Assembly: GCF_000004825.1 (NCBI RefSeq)
Contig: NW_008805071.1
Span: 2,108,001 to 2,172,000 of the forward strand
Direction: 5' to 3'
Origin: Heterostelium album PN500
Lineage: Eukaryota > Evosea > Eumycetozoa > Acytosteliales > Acytosteliaceae
Length of the DNA stretch: 64,000 nucleotides
Part shown: positions 11,100 through 22,882 of the stretch, one piece after another
Numbering within the stretch: the stretch's first letter is position 1
Layout: every line of letters starts with the position of its first letter
Notes under the pieces: generated by a model
Databases searched by the model: none
What the model was told of the DNA's origin: nothing
What the model saw: only the letters and a program-made list of their open reading frames with translations
Translations under genes and position numbers: made by a program

Positions 11100-11261
11100 G
11101 CTCCATTTATCAAGTTATATTGGAAAGGTCAACATATTATCTCTGTTACACCAAAGGCTATAGAAGAACACTTAAAGATATATGCAAAGCAATCATCTAG
11201 AATCGATCCTAAATGTATACATTGGGCACCGATGAACCCTTTACCAAACAAAAAGAGATAA
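11100..11261 (+). pseudogene. Orphan C-terminus of a MYST (MOF/KAT8-like) histone acetyltransferase
   Basis: An open stretch of 53 codons ending in TAA at 11259-11261 reads [16 protein letters not shown], then [25 protein letters not shown] and NPLPNKKR. This matches the C-terminal tail of the MYST catalytic domain, and best recalls KAT8/MOF (KYWKGQHVICVTP, VEEHLKS, WAPP). The frame is closed by a TAA at 11094, there is no splice acceptor in front, and none of the acetyl-CoA site or zinc finger is nearby; upstream is the cupin gene. It is therefore a 5'-truncated fragment. Its open frame and good conservation suggest a recent event. Confidence 0.75.
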
Positions 11262-11758
11262 AAGAAATAATGTATATTTACAAGGAGTTTAAACTTTAAC
11301 CAATAATGGATATTATAAAGTATAATAAATAATAATGATAAATAAAATCTTGTTTTTATCACTTTATTATATAAAGTACAGTAGTTTTATACCTTTTTTG
11401 AGGAAGTTGATTGATAGAATAAATGAAGATTTAGAAAGAAGTGTTTTTTTTCATTCAAAAAAAAATAAAATAAGAAAAGAACTAGCTATCAAATATCTAA
11501 TGCTCTATTATATATGTTAAATAATGTTGTAATTAAATGATCGTAATCAAAAAAAAAAAAAAAAAAACTTACAAGATTATTTTTTTTGTTTTTTTTTTTT
11601 TGTGATCAAAAAGCTGTTTTTTATGTGTATCTATTTTCCGCATTATCAACAATGATTGATTGACAAAATTTTATTTTTGATAATATTTTTAGCTTTTGTC
11701 AATCAATAAATTTTAATTAATTTATATTTATTTATTATTTATATATTTTTTTAGAAAG
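11262..11758. other. Intergenic, A+T rich
   Basis: About 500 bp leading to the eight-exon gene. It has poly-A at 11550-11566 and poly-T at 11580-11601. A pair of short complementary blocks, TTGATTGACAAAA (11655) and TTTTGTCAATCAA (11694), could form a hairpin of about 13 bp in the promoter. No gene is supported. Confidence 0.5.
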
Positions 11759-14700
11759 ATGGAGAAAGAAAAAAGCTTTTCTAATAGATTCAAAGTTGAT
11801 ATTACATCTTGGGGATATGGAGAGTTAAAAAATCCTAATATTATTCTTATTTTTGATAGTTTTTTGAATCTTGTAGAGAAAATAACTTTAAATAACAAGA
11901 TTATTTTGTTTGGAAATCAGTCTACATTAAAACAACAGACTTTAAAAACTATTATTGATCACAGAGTTAAAAATGTAATAATTTATCAAAAATAAATATA
12001 GAATAAAATATTAAAATCTTATAATTCTTTCAATTAATAGGTAGATCAAAGACAATCTATTTTTACAGCAATTGAAATTCTAAATATATTCATATCAACT
12101 GTTGATTCCGGAAATGTTGCAACAAAGAGATGCCATTTAATGATAAATATCAACAATAATAAAGTTAAATTTGATATTTTTGGTTATGAAGATGTAAGTA
12201 TCAATTAATAGTTTTATTTTAAAAAAAATAAAAAATAATTAACTAATTCTATCTAAAAAACAATAAAATAAAATAAAAAGAATTCCTTTTTTGAAATAGA
12301 AAATGAATTTCAATCAATAGCACTTTTGGGTGATAATCATTTTTTAGTAAGTTTTGTCAAACAACCACTACCATCAGAAAAACAATCACAGATTTAATAA
12401 TCTTAAATGTAACTTTTTATATCTATATCTAATTATATAATCTATATACAGGGTTTAATTAAAAAAGTAATTAAAAGTGAAGATGTTGATTTAATATTAT
12501 CGACATTGCAGGCAATTGCAATATTGACCAGTATGGCTGATAGCAAACCAATTCAAGCAATAGAAAGTGCTAAACGCTTCATTCATTTCGAACTTTCAAT
12601 TGATCCTAATAACATTGAAGTGGATTTACAATCGAAATTAGTAAAACTGTTAGCATCTGGTATGTATTGTAGTATTTTTTAATATCTTTTTAATTACATT
12701 ATATATATTTATAGTTTATTAATATTAATAATTATCAATAATAATAATAATTTCTAGAAATCTATCATTCATTAATATATTTTGTATTGGCGTGTATTAA
12801 TGATTTCAATAATAATAATGATGATGTTAATAATGTTGATACCTATCAGCACTATCAATATCAGATTGTAGACTACTCAATGTCTGCTCATGAGAGTGTT
12901 GTCAACCCTAATATCAGTATTATGGTAAAGATGCTTCTACATGAATACATAATGTATTACTTGGCATGCTATCACGATTTCCCAAGTGAGCCAAACCAAC
13001 TTGCACTGAAACATCTCACCTTTGCTTGGCACGTTCGAAAGCCAGATAGTCATCGAGTAGATCTATCCTATTCATACAAGAGTGTAAAGTATTATTAAAA
13101 CAATCAATTGATATTATTTAACTAAGTATAGTTAATAATCTAACAAACTAATTACTAACCTTCATTTAATTTAATAGTTTGAATTCGATTTAGAGTGTTG
13201 GAATTTGTTTGAATATGATCGACATCTATTAATTCAATCTATTGGTTATCCATTACGTGATTTCCATAGAGAGAGATGGCTACATTTCCACCATGAAGAT
13301 CATCGTATCATGTCTGCATTGGTTGAAGACAACGATGACCTACAATTCATAACATGTGTTGACTTACCTATTCAGTCTGCAATGTACACCGTGCAAGATA
13401 AATACCAAATGCTTGAAAAAGAGATGTTTAATCTTGGTTTAGAATCGTTTATCTTAAAAGAACAATCAATAACAACAACACCCGACAACAACAACAACAA
13501 CAATAACAATAACAACATCTATAATCATAATAAGCAAACTACAACAGCATTACCACTACCATTACAACCACCCAGTTATGAAGAGAGTACAAGTAGTGAT
13601 GGTCATTATCAAACATCCAATACTGATAATTGTCCATTAGATATACTCTATACTGATATTCGTCAGAGATATGCTAGCAGACTACCATTTATAAAAGTAT
13701 GTAAAGTTTAAAAGCAAACATATATAAATATAACTTAATTTATTAATAATAATCTATATTTATTGATTATAGGATATTGTTATAAGATTCTTTAATCTAT
13801 TTAGTAATTCTATTGATAGGTATATCAGTAAGATGGAATGGTCAGGTGATATATTGAAGCTATTGGATGGGCTAGAGTATATACTCGTAGATGGTGGATA
13901 TCAATACATCGGTGATATTGTTAATTTCAATATAGATATCATAATTGGTAATCAAATCAAACGATTGAGATTCTACAAGGATAAGAATAAGAGTAGAAGA
14001 GTAATAGAGGTTCAGATGTTTAGAATCATACAGATGATCTTGTACCAACTGTCTACTCATCCAAAGACCCACTTCAGTAGAATACAGTCCAACCTTTCAT
14101 TGACATCACACAGCTATGCCAGACTTTCCGACTGTGAAGCGATACGTTACCTCTCAAAGTTTGTCATCAACATGGTCGATCCGAAAATAGAAAATAGATC
14201 TATAATATTAACTGTAAGTAAAGTATAATATTTATAATAATATAATATTATAATACAGATATACTTATTATTATTATTATTATTATATGTTTTTATTAAT
14301 AATAATATTTTATTAGAAATATCTTATTCAAGAGATCGTAAATTGTTTGGATGCGAATGACTATCAAAAGTCGATGACTGTTGTGCATATCATGTTGATG
14401 CTTGACTACCAGGGTATTGTAAAGACAAGTACTATCACAGATATGTTTGATAGTTACTCTAATAGTAAAGAATTGGGTGATCTTTACTATGACTTTCGTA
14501 AAAACAAGAAAAAGAGTATTCTAAAAGCACTACTGAATGCTTTTATTACCAGTAGCCAAGTAGTAGATAGAGATGATGAACATCAATCACTGCACGTCAA
14601 TCTTCAAGTATCAACTAACTCTGATATCATTACCGACCTAAGTTCAACCTATAATTATAACAATAGCAATAATATCGAAAATCATGATTATAGTGGTGAT

Positions 14701-15018
14701 GAAGAAGATGAAGATGACTACTACTATGATGCAAAAGAGTATGAAGATGACGAATACTACGACTATGACGACGACGAAGAAGAAGAAGAAGATGATGATC
14801 AATATTCTGATGCTACAGTCGATAAATATCAATATGGAGAGTATGACCAAAAATATGATCAAAGTTTTGGTGAAGATTACCAAAATGAAGAATATGAAGA
14901 AGACTATCAAGATTATGAAGATTATGAAGTTGAATATAATCGAAGTTTCATTGAATATGTTGGTGACTTTGATGATGATACTGATAACAAATATGGTTAT
15001 ATCACCCAAAGAGTCTAA
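11759..15018 (+). CDS. Large helical protein with acidic tail, function unknown
   Basis: Eight exons with fully consistent phases: 11759-11974, 12041-12193, 12281-12346, 12452-12659, 12758-13083, 13178-13696, 13773-14213 and 14317-15018, for 876 residues. The sequence up to about residue 760 is rich in amphipathic helices of the HEAT/armadillo type (for example ILSTLQAIAILTSM, IQMILYQLSTHP, ALLNAFITSSQ), broken by Asn-rich inserts. The last ~80 residues are a strongly acidic tail of Asp, Glu and Tyr (DDDEEEEEDDDQYSD). There is no signal peptide or membrane segment. I do not recognise a family. The next gene but one (17155-20450) has a similar helical N-terminal half, but I could not show that the two are related. 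Exon 3 is only 66 bp. Confidence 0.75.
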
Positions 15019-15200
15019 TTCAAACAATTAATCAATCTTTTTTTTTAAAAAAATTTTAATAAAGTTAATCACTACAAATAAAGATATCTATTTATAATAA
15101 TGTTTAAAAAATAACTATAAATACAATGGTTAAAACAATTGTTACAATGCAATTATATTATATTTATATATTGAACATACAAATAAAATATAAAAAAAAC

Positions 15201-15857
15201 ATGTTAAAATATAAAATATTATTTATTTCATTAGTATTACTATTGATTTCAATGAACATGGCTCATTGTGACGAAAGTTCATCTGGATCTGAAAGTTTTG
15301 GTTCGGAGTATGTCACCTCAGAATCATTGTCTTATTTCTCTGAGGATAGCTGGAGTGATTCAAACTCACAACCCGGTGCAGCAAGTAAAATCGTGGTAGC
15401 TGAAGAGTCGACTCAGAAAGCGGCAGAGGTTTCATCTGGTGGTGGATATACTTCTGACACGGCCAGCAACACTGGAGCATCTGAGAGCACTGGAACAACA
15501 CACTATTTATCTTATACAACAACTGGTGTACCACACACTACATTGGCTGATGATACAGCAGTCTCATCTGGTGGTGGATTTACTTCTGACATGGCCAGCA
15601 CAACCGGAACATCTGAAAGTACTTCGGGTGCTAGCCCAACTGAAGATACCACTTCATCCACAACATCTATGACAACAAGTGATTCATCTTCAATGTCGAG
15701 TGAATCTTCTAGTTCTGAATCTACTGTTACAACAACAACAGATTCAACATCAACAACAGATGCAACAACTACAACAGATGCAACAACAACTACCACAACA
15801 GATGAAACAACTACGTCAACGACTGGAAACACATGGTTTTCAACTACATTCTGGTAA
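15201..15857 (+). CDS. Secreted Ser/Thr-rich mucin-like protein
   Basis: 218 residues from the Met at 15201; an in-frame Met at 15126 exists, but only the later one puts a good signal peptide (LFISLVLLLISMNMAHC, about residues 6-23) at the start. The mature part is almost entirely Ser, Thr, Gly, Ala and Glu, as in heavily O-glycosylated coat or matrix proteins. Two copies of a ~20-residue unit are seen: VSSGGGYTSDTASNTGASES and VSSGGGFTSDMASTTGTSES. The C-terminal third is a T/D-A-T/T repeat that may grow and shrink by slippage. There is no clear GPI-signal tail, so it is probably soluble or wall-associated. The exact role is unknown. Confidence 0.7.
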   Translation: MLKYKILFISLVLLLISMNMAHCDESSSGSESFGSEYVTSESLSYFSEDSWSDSNSQPGAASKIVVAEESTQKAAEVSSGGGYTSDTASNTGASESTGTTHYLSYTTTGVPHTTLADDTAVSSGGGFTSDMASTTGTSESTSGASPTEDTTSSTTSMTTSDSSSMSSESSSSESTVTTTTDSTSTTDATTTTDATTTTTTDETTTSTTGNTWFSTTFW

Positions 15858-17154
15858 AAATGAAAAATATTTAATATTGTTATTCTCTCATTATTATTAT
15901 TATTTAGTTGAAAAAATAAAATAAATATATATTGTTTTTGTTTGGTATTTTTTTTTTGTTGAAAATAGGATCACAATACAATATTATTGTACATTTAAAT
16001 TTATTATAAAGTTTACACTTACCAAAATAATTATATTTTATTTATAATTTTTTAATTAGATTGGTACTGAATATTTAAATTTAAATCCAAATGTAAATAT
16101 ATATGGATTGGATTTGTTGGTGAAAAATTAAATATATATGTGAATTACAACCATATTTGTGTGTTTATCTTAAAAATGGTTGAGCGGCCAATTTCAAGTC
16201 ATCTCTTATAGTAGTGATAATTGGATTCTATATATATTTCATAAATAAAATTAAATAAATATTTTTTTTTAAACTATAATTTCATTTTTCTGAACATACT
16301 TTTGGTCTGCAAAAGGGATTTGAGTTTTTTTGTACATTATTATTGTTATGATATCCTAAATTTTTCAAAGTTAATAAGATGAATGCTATATATTGTTAAC
16401 AATTATAAATATTTACCCATTTTTTTTTCTTTTAAAATCCAAGTTTAGTCTAACAATGATCGATTTTAAATATTGATTAGGTTTTTTTTAGTATTTATGT
16501 ACAAATATAATTAAAATCAAAAAAAGTTAACTGATTATTTGTTGTTTAATAAAAGAAAGATGTATCAAATATATATAAACAATTAAAAATAAAAAAATAG
16601 TATTTTACAAATTTTTAACAATGAACTAAAAAATATATTTTTGACACTTCTTTTTTCTGTTTAGCAAAATCATCAAAGCTTTAGATTATTTATTTTTTGG
16701 AAATTTTGATCAGATCGGCGGGTGGGTCATCACAACCCACCACCCATTTAGATTTTTGTAAATTTAGGGTTCTAATAGGAGAGTTTTCGATATTTTTTTT
16801 TTGGTCTTTGACATCACCTGTTTTTGATGACATCAAAATGCAGTAATTAATAAGCGAGAAAAAAAAAAAAAAAAAAAAACCATGGTTTTTACAACTATGT
16901 GATCTTTTTGTTTTTTGTCTTTCACAAAAAAAACAAAAAAGAAAAGAATCTAGATTCCACACATTTTGTGATCTATCTACAAAAAAAAAACAATATATAA
17001 TATCTATATATCTATCTATTTTATTACTAGTTTTGTCGGATGTACATTCCAAATAGCTTCCACCAATAATTTTACGTTTGTCTAATCAAAGAATTTGAAA
17101 GAATCTTGCCACCACCACTACTTTCTCGCTTGCATTTGCAAATTCGCACAACAC
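15858..17154. other. Intergenic with one GC-rich hairpin
   Basis: 1.3 kb without a supported gene. The one non-AT feature is a G/C-rich hairpin at 16722-16740, GTGGGT-CATCACAA-CCCAC, inside GCGGGTGGGTCATCACAACC. Long poly-A runs follow near 16860-16880. The minus-strand frame at 16690-17052 is made of homopolymer codons and is not believable as a protein. Confidence 0.5.
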
Positions 17155-20100
17155 ATGACCAACATATCGTTTCAAAATGGAGAAAGAGACTTTCCACCAC
17201 TACCACCAACATCGCAAAATTTGAATATCAAATTAATTTTGAATGAGATACTCTCTTCATCGAGTTCACCCACCTTAATTAATGTCACAGCAGGTAGTAG
17301 CAATAACAGTAACTTCAATCAACATCATCATCATCATCTTAAAAATAGTACAAATACGACTAATATTAACATAACAATAAACAACAATCATGATATTATT
17401 CAAAGATTAATAAATGAAATACCAAACTTGGATGATGAAGTAATATTAGATAGTGTTCACCTAACACTCAAAGTATTAAAGGTAATAAATAAATATTATT
17501 CTCAAAATATTTTAATTTATTATTATTAATCATAATATGGTTTTTAATAATCTTTATACTAGTATTATCAATCGTATGGCAATGAAGATCTTAAACAAGC
17601 GATATGTTCATTGTCAACATCGTCCTCTTCGACTATGAGACTTAGTTGCTGTGATGACATCGATAGGAGTAGAGTGTCATGCAGTGATCTGAAGAGTGTA
17701 TTGCGCGTCTTTTTGAAGTACGTTATGAAAGTGGTCGGCAAATCGAGTACGATCGTATTGGAATTCTACGATTGCTATCAACAGTTGATGAGTCGTGACG
17801 ATGCACCCAAGTATCTGAATACACTGATCACTCTTGCAGATAATCATAGTGATAGTCTAGTGATACTGAGGTATTTCCATCATTGGTGTCGGTCAGAGGG
17901 AATCGTCGATCATAGAACGATAGCACAACACTACCTTAATCTTTGCCAACACTTTAACAATCATGTACAGTCTCAATGTATCGATTGGATCAACAACGAT
18001 ACCACCATATCCAACAAAATAAGAGCGAGTCTAATCATTCAAATATTAGACAGTAACATAATATCAAACAAACCATTACAAATTTCACAATATCATATAT
18101 ATCATCAATGTATATTTGAGTAAGTATAGGTACATTAATATTCATTTCAATAATCTAATATTGTTATTGTTATTGTTATAGTTTAATTATAGATGATATA
18201 GATATTATAAAGAATTGTATATCAGAGAGGAATTTAGAGATTTATCAATATTTTAGTGATAGATTCGAAAGGAGTGAACGAAATCAACGGTTGGTACAAT
18301 CAAAGATATCGATTAATAGTAATCATCTCGATATCTATTATATGATATTCTATCGTTTTCTTTCACCTGTCGATACGGTTAAGCATTCTTTTTCACTACT
18401 TGGTGCAGTTTCAAAGTATTATTTATATTTGGAGATGGAAGACCGCTTGCTACTCTCTAGTGATATGATAGAGTTAATCATTCACCATCTAAATCTACCA
18501 CCGCTGACCATCGATAGTCTGATGTTACTATGTGTATTCCATCGTCGTTCAATCGCATTGCCAACACGACTGTACAATCATATCCTAATGCTGATAACAG
18601 AGACCACTCACACCAGAATAGCCGTAGTGAAACCACTGGAGATGATCAACAGATTCGAAGGAATCGAGCAGTTGATTGCCGATGCCGTTCTCAGTCTGTA
18701 TCACGCCAACCGCAATGAGCTAAAGATACTGGAACTCCTCTTCCACCTACTCTATGCAGTGTATAATTTCATTCCGACTGGATATACTGCGTCGATCATC
18801 AACGATCATCGAGCAGAGTTCAGACAGCTGATGCTGGATAGCCAGGTATTCCTTACCAAACACAAAAAGTTTAATTACTGGATTGACAATGCCATGCATT
18901 TCTCGGAGCACAACATCCAGCAGTTTATCAATCATTTCGGTAGTGTCAGTACGTTGATATTCAAAGTTCGATACTCGGCATTACTAGTGGATTTCATCGA
19001 TAATACACCATCTCCAAATGACTCTATCAAGCATTACATCAAACTTTTGTGTACAGATCTACAGAAGTTGAGCGAAGAGAAATATCAAGAGATACTACAG
19101 TGGAAGAATATCGATAATCTCAAATACTTTTTGATAGAATTCTTCCACTCTTGCTATCCTTTGATATTGGTCGAAGTGGTAGCAAGAGATTCCGTCACCT
19201 ATCGATACATCTTAATGATGTTGGATAAAGTAAATAACAATAATAATAATATAAGCAACAGTAATAATAGTGGTAGATATTTTATATCATCTCTAATCGA
19301 ACAAATTAAATCATATCAAACAACTACAATCATTTTTAAATATAAAATAACATTCAAAGAGTTTCTGAAATACTTTAATAACAATAACAATAACAATAAT
19401 AATAATAATAATAATAATATTAATAATAATAACAATAGCAATAATAATAACAAACAACAATCAAATAATACAAATTTACCAAATCTAAGTAGATTAATAA
19501 TTGGTGAAATTGTTAAATTACTTTTAATTGGTAATGATCAAATGTCAATGAAATCAATTGTAGAATTATCAACAACATCAACACAATTTCACAAGATATG
19601 CTCAACTGTTTTATCGAATTATCCGTTGAAAACGATTAGACTTTACAGTAAATTGAATTACATTGGTTCAAAGTATTGCCTATTTCAGACACCTCCGTTA
19701 CATCTATTCGATAAGGATATTCTTAACCTACCGAATGACGGTACTCTCGAGAGATGTTTAAACAATCTACAGACGATCACTCATTCCATGCAAATGAAAC
19801 ATACTCATCTACATACAATACCACTACCCAGCAGTAGAAAAGTTCAATCTTTGGTTTTGGCGTTACACGACAGTTTCAATTCGAAAGTACATTGTAGAGT
19901 TTGGAATCAACTAGTCAAAGATAGTACCACTCAGGAAAAGAAACATTTCCTTCAGCACTATCTAGATAATTATATGACAACAGGTGGTGATGACGACCAC
20001 CAACTAAAATCTATCAGAGTATTTATAGATTTTAATCCAAAGAATAGGTATAGAGAATGTCCAGTGATGAAAGGCTGTCTTTCGATTCTTAGAGATCTCA

Positions 20101-20450
20101 GAGTGACACGACCAACAATGGAAATTAGTGTTACTGCCAACATCATCAGTCCAAACATTCTAACTGGGTGCGTAGGTCTCGATGACCTCTCAGTATTAAG
20201 TGAAATTACTGTATATACGAGTTCTCTTCCGTCCAACGATGAAATCAATGCAATGTCCAATCTAAACTCACTGAAAGTAATACACAACACCGAGGATGCT
20301 TTTGACCATACGCTATTGGATTCATTAATAACCAAAGTCACTCTTAAACATGTCAGCTTCCAAACTCACTATCGATCACTCATTCCTAAAGTATTGATGT
20401 ATACACTTTATAAAGAGTGGTTAACTTTTAACATTGAAGAATTCCAATAA
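17155..20450 (+). CDS. Helical-repeat protein with F-box-like and LRR-like C-terminal half
   Basis: Three exons: 17155-17481, 17563-18119 and 18182-20450, 1,050 residues; phases agree. The start is taken at 17155 (MTNISFQNGERDFPPLPP) because the upstream Met at 17095 adds a Cys/His-rich stretch with no support. Residues about 90-690 are helical and resemble HEAT/armadillo repeats. A long Asn linker follows (coded near 19376-19460). After it, PNLSRLIIGEIVKLLL ... IVELSTTSTQFHKICST has the spacing of an F-box, followed by LRR-like blocks (LRDLRVTRPTMEI, CVGLDDLSVLSEI, MSNLNSLKVI). F-box proteins hand substrates to SCF ubiquitin ligases. The combination with a long helical front half is not one I know, and the F-box call is tentative. 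Confidence 0.7.
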
Positions 20451-20845
20451 TAAATAAAATAAAATAAAATTGTTGGTAAATTCATTTTAAATAAGCTTAT
20501 AATACTGACTTGCCAAAACATTTTTAAATTGTTATAATAATTGTAAATAAAAAACATATGATTTCATTTTAAAAAACTCATTTATACTTGATATTTTAAA
20601 AGTTATAATGTTTAATCATTTTAAACTTTATCCTTTCTTCGAGTTGTGTTTTTTTAATGTTTATAATAGTTTTCTTAAAAGAACTTTTATATAAAGAAAT
20701 AAATACCATCAGATTCTTAAATTTTTACATTTCATTACTAGAACAAACAAACTAATAATAAGCACATTTTTACGAATCCATTGATTTATTGAATAAAAAA
20801 GATATATTTCTCATTTCGAGATGAATTTAATCAAAGGATATAAAT
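20451..20845. other. Intergenic between convergent genes
   Basis: 395 bp of A+T-rich sequence between the ends of the F-box-like gene and the first profilin. It probably contains both polyadenylation regions. Nothing else is seen. Confidence 0.5.
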
Positions 20846-21294
20846 TTAAAAACCGTTTTCAAGGAGGTAATCAACAAGTTTTTCTACATGGAGAGCAGGA
20901 TTACCTCCTTGTTGTTTGTAAATTCCAATGACAATACATTGACCAGTTTTGGCACAAGCAAAACAGTCTCCACCTTGTCTACCATAGATACTTCTGCCAT
21001 CGGCCTTAGTACCCGAGTATGTCACACCATCAACGGTTATACCAGAATTAAAAACATTTTGTGGTGATCTGAATAGGTTAGCAAGCTTTTGGCCTTCACC
21101 AGGTCTTAAAAAGTTTATTGGACTACATGCCCATACACCACCATCTAAACCAATGATAGCTCCCATTTCAATTTGATTCGAACCAATCAATTGTTCATCA
21201 ACATAATTCTAATTTTAAAGTTTAAAAGGGAAAGATAATAATTAGAAAACCATTTTTCATTATAGGGACCTTTATAACTTACTTGCCAAGACAT
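20846..21294 (-). CDS. Profilin, tandem copy 1
   Basis: An actin-monomer-binding protein that promotes nucleotide exchange and feeds actin to formins. Two exons: a 12-base first exon (21294-21283) coding only MSWQ, then 21208-20846 starting NYVDEQLIGSNQI; 124 residues, the usual profilin size. The N-terminal MSWQ.YVD is the classic profilin start, whose Trp and Tyr line the poly-proline groove. Other hallmarks are AIIGLDGGVWA, DGRSIYGRQGGDCFACAKTG and VEKLVDYLLENGF. The first exon is too short for ordinary gene finders, which would start at MIGSNQI and lose the proline-binding Trp. The neighbouring copy (21804-22269) has the same structure, so this is a tandem duplication. Confidence 0.95.
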
Positions 21295-21803
21295 ATTTAT
21301 TTTTTAAAATTAATTATTTTGAAAAAAGCACAGTTTACTAATTTTTTCCTGTTCTTTTTAAAAAGAATTTGACACTTTGATTCTCTTTAAATTAATTAAT
21401 TAAATAAATTATTTAAATTATAGTTTAAAATGGTTTGTAAACTGTTTTTTACTTTTTTTTCTTTTTTTAGTCTGTTCAATACAAAAATGGCTCCAAAACC
21501 ACTTCAAAAATGCTAAATTTGGACTAATAAACCTTATTTGATTAATTTTCTCAATGATAGTGGGGTAATACTAAAATTATAATTCGAAATAAGGAACATT
21601 ATATTTACAATCATTTTATATAAATTATTTGTTTGTCAAAAATAAATTTATATTTTCTCACACACAAACATAATTTTGTTTATTAGCAGAATTTAAAAGA
21701 AAATCAGAGGAGAAATGTAAAAAACTTTCTACAAATTTCTATTGATTTATTTTGATTTTAAACTAGAAGAAAGAAATTTATATTTCTCATTTCGAGAAGA
21801 ATT
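21295..21803. other. Intergenic between the two profilins
   Basis: About 510 bp holding the promoter of profilin copy 1 and the 3' end of copy 2. Homopolymer rich; no other feature seen. Confidence 0.5.
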
Positions 21804-22269
21804 TTAATAACCGTTATCAATGAGGTAGTCAGCAAGTTTTTCTACACAGAGAGCCGCATTGCCTGGTTGTTGTTTTTCGTTGTAATATCCAATGATAATA
21901 CATTGATTGGTTTTGGCACAAGCAACACCGGTTGCACCCTTTTTACCATAGAGACTTCTTTCGTCTGCCTTGATACCCATGTATTTCACACCACCAATGA
22001 CAATACCTTTACTAAACGCATTAGATGGGCTTTTATAGAGTTCAACAATATTGGCACCCTCACCAGACTTTATAAAGTCGGATGGTTTTACTCCCCATAC
22101 ACTACCGTCGGCAACACTAAGGATCGCTGCATTTTCGAGGAGACCAGTTCCTATCAATTGTTCATCAACATAACCCTATAATATAGAAAATTTAAATGGT
22201 TTAGAAAGAGTAATACAAATAGAATAATATTATCAAAGATTAAATAAAATATCTTACTTGCCAAGACAT
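21804..22269 (-). CDS. Profilin, tandem copy 2
   Basis: The same layout as copy 1: a 12-base exon at 22269-22258 coding MSWQ, then 22175-21804 starting GYVDEQLIGTGLL; 127 residues. Key blocks are AAILSVADGSVWGVKPSDF, DERSLYGKKGATGVACAKTN and VEKLADYLIDNGY. It is three residues longer than copy 1 and differs at many surface positions, so the duplication is not new. The different charge near the central strands (RSPQN against KSPSN, GRQGGD against GKKGAT) suggests different ligand preference, as between the D. discoideum profilins, but that is inference. Both copies run on the minus strand with separate promoters. Confidence 0.95.
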
Positions 22270-22882
22270 AATTATATATTGTTATATATTTGTTATAAAA
22301 TTGTATTAATAATAATGAAGAACTCCTTTTTAATTTCTTATTAATAATCAATCATTTGGTTTAATTTAATCATTTTTAACTATTGGTTAAAAGTTTTGTA
22401 AAATGACAAATTATTTTTGTGTTTAAACAAAAATGCTCCCAAATCTCACACAAAACCAGACTTAATTTAGAATATTTATTAACAAAGTCATTTTAAACTA
22501 CTTTCTTTTGGTTGTTGCATCGCTGTAAAAAAATAAATTCATTGATATTAAATTCGACTTTAGCACACAATAAGTATTAACTACCAATCTCTTTTCAGTT
22601 CTGTCTGACTCATTCTTTGTGATTGGCACTCATGTGGAAAATCAACTAGCTAGTTCATCTTGCCAATCTTTGAAATTAATTAAATTAAACAACACAAAGA
22701 AAATAGCACAACTATTATTATTATTATTATTTGATTCTTTTTTATTTATATGATAAATACTTTTTGTTAATTTTTACATAAAAAAAAAATGTTGCAAAAA
22801 TAGGTTGGTGTGAACATTTTGTGTTGGAAAAAGTTGTGTTAATCATTTGTGTGCGACATCGAATCATATTATTGTTCCGAAA
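22270..22882. other. Divergent promoter region
   Basis: About 610 bp between profilin copy 2 (minus) and the methyltransferase (plus). It holds a possible 17-codon spliced frame on the minus strand near 22498-22613, too small to support. Long A/T runs dominate. Confidence 0.5.

Noticed and set aside
14644-15031. Open frames in both directions over the acidic tail
   Set aside because: Shadow frames of a GAT/GAA-rich repeat; only the spliced plus-strand frame joins to the gene.
16165-16210. TGGTTGAGCGGCC followed by TTCAAG, resembling the D arm and anticodon region of a tRNA-Leu
   Set aside because: No acceptor stem and no T arm can be found in the next 100 bases; at best a tRNA fossil.
16690-17052. 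120-codon minus-strand frame
   Set aside because: Made largely of homopolymer codons (Phe and Lys runs) and includes the GC hairpin; no protein-like pattern.
22498-22613. Spliced 17-codon frame MSQTELKRDCDATTKRK on the minus strand
   Set aside because: Splice sites are fair, but the peptide is too short to tell from chance and has no known relative.
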